From assembly GCA_933228675.1 (NCBI GenBank), contig OW121744.1, positions 96,767,008 to 96,831,007 of the forward strand: a stretch of DNA of 64,000 nt. The letters run 5' to 3'. The notes beneath the pieces were generated by a model. It made no database searches. It worked only from the letters and a program-made list of their open reading frames with translations, and was not told the DNA's origin. Position numbers and translations under genes: made by a program. How positions within the stretch are numbered: position 1 is the first letter of the stretch; each line of letters opens with the position of its first letter. This document shows, piece by piece, positions 11,471 to 20,290 of the stretch. This DNA comes from Stomorhina lunata. Lineage: Eukaryota; Arthropoda; Insecta; Diptera; Rhiniidae.

Positions 11471-13099
11471 AGGTCGGAACTCTTAATATTGTGGTAGTCA
11501 TAATCAAGTTTTAGTCGACTTATTCAACCTAATTCTGGCAATATTCTGGACAAAGTTGTATCATTGTATATAGTGCTCAGAAAACAATCACTTTTTTGTT
11601 TTCCTTTAAAATAAAACTATGTGAACTATATGGATTTTGATACTGAGGAAGTATTTAATAGTTTGATCGTCTAGTTTAAGACAATATAATATGAAGATAT
11701 TGTACTCCATACATTTTTTTCTGACAAATGTGACATTTAAGTGGATAAAGAACAATGAAAAACACGTGAACGCACAAACAAACATACATTTTATGACCAC
11801 GTGTGTGTGCCTTAGCTTTTTCTCATTGGATAATTGTCTCCATAAGTTGTTTCCGAACTAGAGTAAAAGCGGTTTATGGAGTTTTCAAAACGACCATACG
11901 GTAAATCAATATATGGAAGTACAACGTCTTTTTATATAGAGTCTTTGTCATATTTCCTCACTTTTTGTTTAATATTTCTCTAAGTGTATTGTATATTTCA
12001 CTGAAAGCATATATCAAAGAGGAAAGGCAAGTACCCAGATAGGACACGTGTTTCATCTACATTAGTAAAACTAAAGCCACAGGAGATCACTGCGGTAAAT
12101 ACTCCAAAGGACTCTTTCACTACAATACAACATTTTTTAACTGGGTAAAATAGCACAAGACCAACAAAAAGCTCTTTGCACTGTTTCTGGCTACGTATGA
12201 GCCTGTCGCAGGCACACGTGGGTCAAATTCATTTGTTTAGTTAAATATTCACTCTGCTGTGGCCCTTCGTCGAATGAGCTGTTAGCGTGTTGTAAGGTAT
12301 TTGATGTTGCAACTAGACATAATGGGGACAATAATTCAATGCGACCAAAAAGTCAATAAAACAAGATAGAAAAGAAATCTCGTGTAAAATAAAAATGATT
12401 ACTAAATATGAATCTACTAGAGAATTGTCTTGTGCAAGGGGACTAAAGTCCATTTGGCTCGGCGATTGTAGTTGTAGTCGTAATGTAGCTCATTAATTTC
12501 ATTATTATCAATTGGGGTGTTTTTTTTTTTTGTTCTATATTTTATTCTTTAGATTCATTTCTGTTGTATATCTTTGGTTTACCTTTGTATTTTGTCGTAT
12601 TTATTGTATTGTTTATAGCATGACTTCATGACAATGAGATAGACGATATTGAAGACATCGTCATTCTCATCATCATCATCATGATTTGTTCCCATCATGG
12701 TCGTCCATTGTTATTGGTGTTGTAAATGATGATGTCCTATTTTTTTTCTAGCTTTGACTATGGTCTTTCCTTTTTTATTTTCCTTGAAATGAATTGCAAA
12801 TGGTTTGAATTGGATTGCAGGTAATTCATTTTCATAAGGCTAGTCTAAGGAAGTGGAAATGAAACAAAGGGAGAGGCATGAAAATTAGCTAAAGGAAGAA
12901 TGTGGGTCATTTAAAAGGAATTGTATAATAAGAATTAGCTTTAAGGTTCTAGGGATGTTTAAGTTTTTAAATTATGAGAAAATTATGTTGATAAAGTTTC
13001 GTAAAGAGATATTAACTCACAAATTCATTAGTATTATCACATATCATTACAATCTTCACCACCATAGGTGGAAAGGGTATTACAAGTTTGTGTTGATGT
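11471..13099. other. Intergenic, no gene seen
   Basis: AT-rich sequence with a short CATCATCATCATCATGAT simple repeat near 12670. The frames at 11606-11800 (minus) and 12955-13140 (plus) show no recognisable domain. No RNA gene was found. Confidence 0.5.
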
Positions 13100-13912
13100 A
13101 TGTAACGCATAGAAATATTTGTCCTAGACCCACCTTTTAGTATACAAATAGGCTTAGAATCACTTTCTGAGTCGATTTAGCTATGTCCGTCCGTCCGTCT
13201 AGCTGGACGTCTGGACCCCCATGTAAACCTTGTAATCAAACTACAGGTCGCAATTCTAAAGATAATTTGATGAAATTTGGCACAGATCATTTATTTGATA
13301 ATGGGACCATGAATATTGAAATTTATCAAAATCGGTCCTTTATTTGTGGTACCTCCCATAGGTCCCACTTCCCGGAATTGATATATTGGCCACAAATATC
13401 AATATTTTTTCATGAAATTTAAAACAAATACTGCTTATGTAAACTTAAATCGCTGCACGAAATTTCATTGCAATCGGTTCACATTTGAACATAGCTCCCA
13501 TACAAACCCTTCTGTCAGTAACACACTAAAAGGGGCAAAAATCACTAAAACGCTCGTAAATCTGAAGACAATGAGAATATTAAGTTTCTTTTTTGCATAC
13601 ATAATTTTTATAACAACTATAATCAATTTGCCAAATTTCGAGATAATCGGTCCACATTTGACCCTAGCTCTCATAAAAGTCCAAATGACGAAAACAGCTT
13701 AAATATATAAGTTTTGAGAAAATGTTTGTATGATGGCAAAATTTAGCAAACATTTGTCTTTATACATGAAAAAGAACACCTTTGACCTCAATGGTGAAGG
13801 GCATCATGTGGTCGGGCTTGACCGACCAGGATAACAAACACCTTTGACTTTAGTGGTGAAGGGTATCTTTTAGTTGGGCTTGATCGACTACAGCACTTTC
13901 TCACTTGTTTTT
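13100..13912 (-). mobile_element. Dispersed fly repeat, copy 1 (possible Helentron-like)
   Basis: Read on the minus strand it starts with ACAAGTGAGAAAGTGC near 13912, then GATACCCTTCACC, then units with AACCGATT and GGAGCTATG-like words. It reaches a GGAC tetranucleotide run (13183-13197) and ends near a GGTGGGTC sequence. The same order of parts is seen on the plus strand at 29638-31615 and 62727-64000. Non-coding. A Helentron/DINE-1 relation is only a guess from the central microsatellite and terminal hairpin layout. Confidence 0.6.
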
Positions 13913-14434
13913 ATATAGCTCTTTAAAAAGTCTAATTCACGTTCCTCTTCTAATACAACACCTTTTCCCAAACGAACATTTAATATTCTCCAATAATAAC
14001 CTTTTAATCACTACCTTAACTTGTTTATTTCCTACTTGTTGTCACGTTTTTCTTATAAAATCCCATTTTATTGTTTTCCCGTATAAGTATTTATTTCCTC
14101 TTCACTATAAAAACTAAAAACCTTTATAAAACTTTTTAACCTATTTCCGAAAGTTTTAAATTATTTACTGCATTTGAGATGTGATGTGTAATATCATTAA
14201 GAAAACACCTTAAAACTGAATTTTTTCGCCTTTCGTAATCTAAGATATACAAAAAAGGGTCACAAGCTTTAAGTTGTGAAGTTTTATGACAACATTTTAT
14301 ATGATTTAGGCAAGCATTTTTGTGCGTAGTGACCCCATATTGTATGCTCTTACTCGTATTAAAGATTTGGGTTAGTTTTATGTTATTTTGTATGTGAGTG
14401 TATTCTTTTAATTTCAGTTTCTGTTTAAAGTGAG
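13913..14434. other. Intergenic, no gene seen
   Basis: AT-rich spacer between the dispersed repeat and the family B satellite. No feature could be supported. Confidence 0.5.
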
Positions 14435-15893
14435 TTCTATAGAATAATTTTTATTAGAAATATTTTTCTATAGAAAATTTTTCATTAGAAATATTTTTCT
14501 ATAGAAAAATTTTCATTAGAAATATTTTTCTATAGAAAAATTTTCATTAGAAATATTTTTCTATAGAAAAATTTTCATTAGAAATATTTTTCTATAGAAA
14601 AATTTTCATTAGAAATATTTTTCTATCGAAAAATATTTCTAACGAAAATATTTCTATAGGAAAATATTTCTTTTAAAAAATTTTCTATAGAAAAATATTT
14701 CTTTTGAAAATTTTTCTATAGAAAAATATTTCTTTTGAAAATTTTTCTATAGAAAAATATTTCTTCTGAAAATTTTTCTATAGAAAAATATTTCTAATGA
14801 AAATTTTTCTATAGAAAAATATTTCTAACGAAAATTTTTCTATAGAAAAATATTTCTAACGAAAATTTTTCTATAGAAAAATATTTCTAACGAAAATTTT
14901 TCTATAGAAAAATATTTCTAACGAAAATTTTTCTATAGAAAAATATTTCTAACGAAAATTTTTCTATAGAAAAATATTTCTAACGAAAATTTTTCTATAG
15001 AAAAATATTTCTAACGAAAATTTTTGTATAGAAAAATATTTCTAACGAAAATTTTTGTATAGAAAAATATTTCTAACGAAAATTTTTCTATAGAAAAATA
15101 TTTCTAACGAAAATTTTTCTATAGAAAAATATTTGTAACGAAAATTTTTCTATAGAAAAATATTTCTAACGAAAATTTTTCTATAGAAAAATATTTCTAA
15201 CGAAAATTTTTCTATAGAAAAATATTTCTAACGAAAATTTTTCTATAGAAAAATATTTCTAACGAAAATTTTTCTATAGAAAAATATTTCTAACGAAAAT
15301 TTTTCTATAGAAAAATATTTCTAACGAAAATTTTTCTATAGAAAAATTTTTCTATAGAAAAATATTTCTAACGAAAATATTTCTATAGAAAAATATTTCT
15401 AACGAAAATATTTCTATAGAAAAATATTTCTAACGAAAATTTTTCTATAGAAAAATATTTCTAACGAAAATTTTTCTATAGAAAAATATTTCTAACGAAA
15501 ATTTTTCTATAGAAAAATATTTCTAACGAAAATTTTTCTATAGAAAAATAATTCTAACGAAAATTTTTCTATAGAAAAATAATTCTAACGAAAATTTTTC
15601 TATAGAAAAATATTTCTAACGAAAATTTTTCTATAGAAAAATATTTCTAACGAAAATTTTTCTATAGAAAAATATTTCTAACGAAAATTTTTCTATAGAA
15701 AAATATTTCTAACGAAAATTTTTCTATAGAAAAATATTTCTAACGAAAATTTTTCTATAGAAAAATATTTCTAACGAAAATTTTTCTATAGAAAAATATT
15801 TCTAACGAAAATTTTTCTATAGAAAAATATTTCTAACGAAAATTTTTCTATAGAAAAATATTTCTAACGAAAATTTTTCTATAGAAAAATATT
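14435..15893 (+). repeat. 31-bp CTAACG satellite (family B), left block
   Basis: Units of 31 bp with core TTTTTCTATAGAAAAATATT and linker CTAACGAAAA. The first ten or so units carry a different linker (CATTAGAAATA), then TTTTGAAAA units, then the uniform CTAACG type. The block is cut at about 15894 by the ribozyme-bearing element and resumes at 20291. Confidence 0.95.
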
Positions 15894-15980
15894 TCTGAAA
15901 GAAATTAATTTTTAGTTGAACCAGAAATTTATGTTGATGGTCGTGGGTTCGAGTCGGGCTCAGGTTCATGTCATAAATTA

Positions 15981-16293
15981 CACAGGCCTACAAATATTGG
16001 GGTCATGGAAGTTGTTGGAAAATGGAGGGTCATTTCCGAAGTAATTTTTTCCGTAGAATCCGAATCCGGGGTCCGAATTGCTCTATCACGTCAGGATTTT
16101 GAGATATTTGAGGTTTTTTACCCAAAAAATGGCGTTTTTGGCTACTTTTGAGGTTATGTACAGAAGAGACAAAATTTTTTGGGAGTTTTTTTTTAGTTGC
16201 ATCTTATAGCACTACTCTTCCTCTTTAATTTAAGAGTCGCAGAGTTCAATTACGATTTTTCTACACCAAGTTACGTCAATTTGAAATTACGAG
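15981..16293 (+). repeat. Left terminal inverted repeat of the TTA transposon
   Basis: About 313 bp mirrored at 18907-19208. The inner 250 bp look almost identical, with one visible C/G change near 16053. The outermost 50 bp are more diverged. Such similarity between arms suggests recent movement or gene conversion. Confidence 0.88.
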
Positions 16294-16696
16294 ATATGTC
16301 CTATTAATTGCATGACCATTTGCATTGAATACGTTGAGGCAGACATTTGTCTACTGGGTATTTTCTCTTCAAAATTTTTACTTGGGGATTTTTGGGGTTA
16401 CTGATTACGAATATGAAGTTGAGATATTAAAATTATCAAATTCAAGATGGCGGATTCAAAATGGCGTATAAAAATTTTCAAAAAACATTGCAAATATGAA
16501 ACATATTTTCATTTTCTGCTATCTAATAAGTTTTGTTGTTACGATAAACATAATACATTATAGTAATTTATATTTACACAGGTATCGTGACATTGAATTT
16601 GACCTTCAGCTTGATCTTCAAGTGCATTTCAAGTTAAACTTTTTTTTACATTTAGCATTACGTGAGTCCCCTCGCCTCTCACGATTAGAAACTATT

Positions 16697-18409
16697 TCAG
16701 TTTAACTTATGAAATCTTTTTTTTTGATCTAGTAAAGATCTTGACCCAGACCGTCTTTTATGACGAACATTTAGCTCATCTCGTTGAAGACACCAGCAAT
16801 AGTCCGCTAACATTGTTGGAGACCATTTACCCTGATAACGTCTTTCCATTTCTTTGAGGTCCTGATGAGATCGCTCACCTTGCTCTTCGCTGACGGCACC
16901 TAGATTTTCTGGAAACCATTCTAAATGAGAGTGTAAATAATGCAATTTTACGCTCATATTGCAACCTAAATTCTGAAATTTTTTAATCATATCGTCAACT
17001 ATTTCTTTGTAATCACTAACTTTATTATTACCCAAAAATCCTTTAACAACTTTTTTAAAGCTAATCCAGGCTTCTTTTTCTACATTTGTCATAACCTGTT
17101 CAACCTCTGTTGTTTTCATTAATTCTCTTATTTGTGGTCCAACAAATATTCCTTCTTTTATCTTCGCCTCACTTAAATAAGGGAATTTATCTCTAAGATA
17201 TTGAAATAATGCACCATCGGTATCAAGAGCCTTTACAAATTGCTTCATTAATCCTAATTTTATATGAAGCGGAGGCAACAAAACTTTTTTAGAGTCAATT
17301 AACGGTTGTTGAATAATGTTGGGATCTCCAGGTTTTAAAGTTTTACGAAGAGGCCAATCCTTTGTAACGTAATGCTTAACTCTATCTCTGCTATCCCACA
17401 AACATATAAAGCACGGATATTTTGTATAACCCAATTGTTGTCCAAGCAGCATTGAAACCATTTTTAAGTCTCCGCATACTTCCCATTTATGCTGTTCATA
17501 TTTTATTGCTTTAAGAATAGTTTCTACATTTTCATATGATTCCTTTAGGTGTACAGAATGAGCAATAGGTATTGACGCATATTTATTTGAGTTATGCAAT
17601 AAAACTGCTTTCAAACTTGTTTTTGAGGAATCAATAAACAATCTCCATTGATCAGTATCATAAGGAAGTTCTAATTTTTCAATTAAGCCTTTAACATCAT
17701 TACAAAAAACATATTCATCACATGCAGAATAATACTCAACTAATTCCTTCTCTCGATTACGATACCAACTAAAAGTAGTTCTTGGAGCAAGAAGGTGTTT
17801 CTCTTGAAGTCTTGATCCTAACAACTCAGATTTTTCTTTCGACAAGCCTAAATCTCTGACTAAATCATTTAAAGAAGCCTGATCAAATAAAATAGGAGCA
17901 TCAGAGGTTGATTCGATGTCTTCAAAATCCTGATTTTCAATATCGTCACAGACTGTATGGTCTTCAGCATTTATTCTTACAAATGGAGGGCTTGGAGGAA
18001 CATCACCAGATGCAAAAGGAATAGGCTTCGTTACGCTTGCTACATTCGGATATTTTATATTACAAGCATTTTTAATATTATATCCAAATGTTTTGGTTAA
18101 ACAGAAATAACATTCATTGTGGCTAACAGGTTCACACCAAATTGCAGGAGTTTTGAAAGGCATTGGTGTTACTTCTTTATGGGCATTATACCAACGTCTT
18201 AATGTTTCAACACATGATTTACAAGCCGTATGTGGAACCCAAGACTTATCCTGATTACTTATCGAAATATTGAAGTAATTAAGATAAAATATTTTTATCG
18301 TTTCATTGATTTTCATCGCATTTTTTGTGAACACGAAGCGACTACAAATGTAGCAAAAGCTGTCAGGATTATTTAAACACTTACGCGAGGTCATTATTGA
18401 AATGATCAA
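16697..18409 (-). CDS. Transposase-like protein, 570 aa, intact
   Basis: A widespread animal family usually annotated as uncharacterised. Its place inside inverted repeats marks it as a transposase. Visible parts: a Cys-rich N-terminal region (C19-x2-C22, C63-x2-C66, C100-x2-C103), likely zinc-binding; an acidic linker at about 145-175; then an RNase H-like core. Candidate acidic residues are D260 in RLFIDSSKTSLKAVLLHN and D314 in CGDLK; C333-x2-C336 is inserted after the second. H490-x4-H495 precedes SEEQGERSHQD with E508/E509/E512 as third-acid candidates. C-x2-C and H-x4-H motifs around the core occur in some eukaryotic cut-and-paste transposases. The C-terminus is basic. Met6 (18394) is an equally likely start. 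No stop or frameshift interrupts it. Catalytic assignments are inference. Confidence 0.85.
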   Translation of the reverse strand: MIISIMTSRKCLNNPDSFCYICSRFVFTKNAMKINETIKIFYLNYFNISISNQDKSWVPHTACKSCVETLRRWYNAHKEVTPMPFKTPAIWCEPVSHNECYFCLTKTFGYNIKNACNIKYPNVASVTKPIPFASGDVPPSPPFVRINAEDHTVCDDIENQDFEDIESTSDAPILFDQASLNDLVRDLGLSKEKSELLGSRLQEKHLLAPRTTFSWYRNREKELVEYYSACDEYVFCNDVKGLIEKLELPYDTDQWRLFIDSSKTSLKAVLLHNSNKYASIPIAHSVHLKESYENVETILKAIKYEQHKWEVCGDLKMVSMLLGQQLGYTKYPCFICLWDSRDRVKHYVTKDWPLRKTLKPGDPNIIQQPLIDSKKVLLPPLHIKLGLMKQFVKALDTDGALFQYLRDKFPYLSEAKIKEGIFVGPQIRELMKTTEVEQVMTNVEKEAWISFKKVVKGFLGNNKVSDYKEIVDDMIKKFQNLGCNMSVKLHYLHSHLEWFPENLGAVSEEQGERSHQDLKEMERRYQGKWSPTMLADYCWCLQRDELNVRHKRRSGSRSLLDQKKRFHKLN

Positions 18410-18635
18410 CAGTTAGAATATTTAATTTAATACTTTATACCTCCAGCGAGTTGTTAACCAACAGATCAAATACAAATATTCACAAAATTTTTTCCAAAAA
18501 ATAAGGCACCATGAACGAACAATTAAGAGCTATCTAGTAAATTGTTGCTTAAAATGTTATTAAAAAAATGATTTATTTGCGATTACAAGAAATACAGAAT
18601 CAATACAAATGGTCTTTTTTGTACAAACAATAAAA

Positions 18636-18871
18636 AATTGTATATCAATAAGACGGGGAAAAATTATACTAAATGATTCACACTAAAGAAATGTATGCTT
18701 AAAGGAATTCCAAAGTGAGACGGGGCAAAATTAAAATTAAAATTTAAAATAAAATTAAAAAAAAAATTAAATTGTATATCAATAAGACGGGGAAAAATTA
18801 TACTAAATGATTCACACTAAAGAAATGTATGCTTAAAGGAATTCCAAAGTGAGACGGGGCAAAATTAAAAA
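18636..18871. repeat. Tandem 134-bp duplication in the transposon 5' region
   Basis: About 100 bp containing AAGACGGGG and TGAGACGGGGC is repeated at 134-bp spacing (18636 and 18770), separated by A-rich sequence. It lies upstream of the minus-strand gene and may hold promoter or transposase-binding sites, which is speculation. Confidence 0.8.
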
Positions 18872-18906
18872 GAAAACATGTTTTAATATTGGCGAAGGGA
18901 CTCCCG

Positions 18907-19208
18907 CTCGTAATTTCAAATTGACGTAACTTGGTGTAGAAAAATCGTAATTGAACTCTGCGACTCTTAAATTAAAGAGGAAGAGTAGTGCTATAAGATG
19001 CAACTAAAAAAAAACTCCCAAAAAATTTTGTCTCTTCTGTACATAACCTCAAAAGTAGCCAAAAACGCCATTTTTTGGGTAAAAAACCTCAAATATCTCA
19101 AAATCCTGACGTGATAGAGCAATTCGGACCCCGGATTCGGATTCTACGCAAAAAATTACTTCGGAAATGACCCTCCACTTTTTGACAACAAAACCATGTT
19201 GGCCTGTG
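18907..19208 (-). repeat. Right terminal inverted repeat of the TTA transposon
   Basis: Reverse complement of 15981-16293, ending GGCCTGTG next to the TTA duplication. It is slightly shorter because of small differences in the outer 50 bp. Confidence 0.88.
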
Positions 19209-19317
19209 TTATTTTTTTTTTAATTTATGATTTTTAAATTAGATGAATAAATTTTAGGAATACTGAAAAAACTATGTGACACTTAGCAGTGTGGAATGCT
19301 GCATTTTCTGTCTTCAT

Positions 19318-19884
19318 TCTTTGTCTTCATTACCAGCTGACAGTTGGTTAAAGTACAAAGTAAATGTAGATTAATAAAGGATAGGGATACAAAACATAAA
19401 GGAAAAAACTATGGTGGATAAGTTCGTCTAACTGAATCGATCATATGGTCATAGGTGAAATAGAAATGAGTGTTAACATAATTCTCGTTTTCAATTTCGC
19501 TTAAGAATTCAGTTAAATAGATGATCTTAACTACTGGCATCTAACAGTTGGTGACACAGTGTGCTGATGAAGTCCGTAGCGGGACAGAAAATGCAGCATT
19601 CCACACTGCTAAGTGTCACATAGTTTTTTCAGTATTCCTAAAATTTATTCATCTAATTTAAAAATCATAAATTAAAAAAAAAATAATTTATGACATGAAC
19701 CTGAGCCCGACTCGAACCCACGACCATCAACATAAATTTCTGGTTCAACTAAAAATTAATTTCTTTCAATTAAATTGCATGGGCACCGCGATTTACATGT
19801 TTTCATTAACTCTTTCAAGTTGATACTAAATTCAAAATTTGCATTAACGTAAAAGAATAAAACAAAACTTGTCAAAAACAAAAA
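19318..19884 (+). repeat. 567-bp ribozyme repeat, full unit
   Basis: A complete unit of a 567-bp tandem repeat; the next unit starts at 19885 with the same TCTTTGTCTTCATTACC. It carries a predicted hammerhead ribozyme at 19551-19619, then an A-rich tract. The complement of GGTTCGAGTCG follows at 19710-19720. No coding region was seen. A non-coding tandem unit with a hammerhead resembles animal retrozymes or ribozyme satellites. A Penelope-type terminal repeat is an alternative. Confidence 0.8.
19551..19619 (+). ncRNA. Predicted type I hammerhead ribozyme, copy 1
   Basis: The core CTGATGA (19564-19570) and GAAA (19587-19590) are both present. Stem I: 19551-19556 pairs with 19614-19619 (6 bp) and 19557-19563 with 19602-19608 (7 bp), with a 5-nt CTAAG bulge on the 3' strand. 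Stem II: GTCC (19572-19575) pairs with GGAC (19582-19585), with an A-A mismatch next to the core. Stem III: AATG pairs with CATT around a CAG triloop. The cleavage triplet is TTC, predicting cleavage after C19601. Short stem III and bulged stem I are usual for animal type I hammerheads. The A-A mismatch at 10.1/11.1 is atypical and could lower activity. Confidence 0.82.
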
Positions 19885-20290
19885 TCTTTGTCTTCATTAC
19901 CAGCTGACAGTTGGTTAAAGTACAAAGTAAATGTAGATTAATAAAGGATAGGGATACAAAACATAAAGGAAAAAACTATGGTGGATAAGTTCGTCTAACT
20001 GAATCGATCATATGGTCATAGGTGAAATAGAAATGAGTGTTAACATAATTCTCGTTTTCAATTTCGCTTAAGAATTCAGTTAAATAGATGATCTTAACTA
20101 CTGGCATCTAACAGTTGGTGACACAGTGTGCTGATGAAGTCCGTAGCGGGACAGAAAATGCAGCATTCCACACTGCTAAGTGTCACATAGTTTTTTCAGT
20201 ATTCCTAAAATTTATTCATCTAATTTAAAAATCATAAATTAAAAAAAAAATAATTTATGACATGAACCTGAGCCCGACTCGAACCCACGA
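19885..20290 (+). repeat. 567-bp ribozyme repeat, truncated second unit
   Basis: About 406 bp matching 19318-19723 almost exactly. It ends abruptly at CGAACCCACGA, where family B satellite resumes. The high identity to unit 1 suggests a recent tandem duplication or insertion as a dimer. Confidence 0.85.
20118..20186 (+). ncRNA. Predicted type I hammerhead ribozyme, copy 2
   Basis: All core and stem positions are as in copy 1, offset by exactly 567 bp: CTGATGA at 20131-20137 and predicted cleavage after C20168. Cleavage at both copies would release a 567-nt RNA. Confidence 0.82.

Larger units (their letters stand above)
15981..19208 (-). mobile_element. 3.2-kb apparently intact DNA transposon with TTA target duplication
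   Basis: The ends are CACAGGCC at 15981 and GGCCTGTG at 19208, within inverted repeats of roughly 300 bp. The flanks are TTA (15978-15980) and TTA (19209-19211). The inverted sister sequence near 19655-19695 is an empty site with a single TTA followed by ten T, so the 3-bp duplication is directly shown. It contains one intact 570-codon gene. CACAG-type ends with a 3-bp duplication recall CACTA/CMC elements, but I do not assign the superfamily firmly. Confidence 0.88.
15894..19317 (-). mobile_element. Inverted partial unit of the 567-bp ribozyme element, split by a DNA transposon
   Basis: 15896-15980 plus 19212-19317, joined across the transposon, form the reverse complement of 19584-19767. 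This piece is about 190 bp of the ribozyme repeat in opposite orientation to the two units that follow. It stops within stem II of the hammerhead, so it lacks the CTGATGA half. The left part contains GGTTCGAGTCG (15946-15956), a B-box-like word. It gives an exact uninterrupted reference for the transposon insertion site. Confidence 0.75.

Noticed and set aside
15946..15956. B-box-like GGTTCGAGTCG in the ribozyme unit
   Set aside because: No A box at a suitable distance and no tRNA fold; recorded only as a possible remnant.
15896..19767. Single large foldback transposon with 190-bp arms
   Set aside because: The inner side is better explained as oppositely oriented units of a 567-bp tandem repeat, with a separate TTA-flanked transposon inside one of them.
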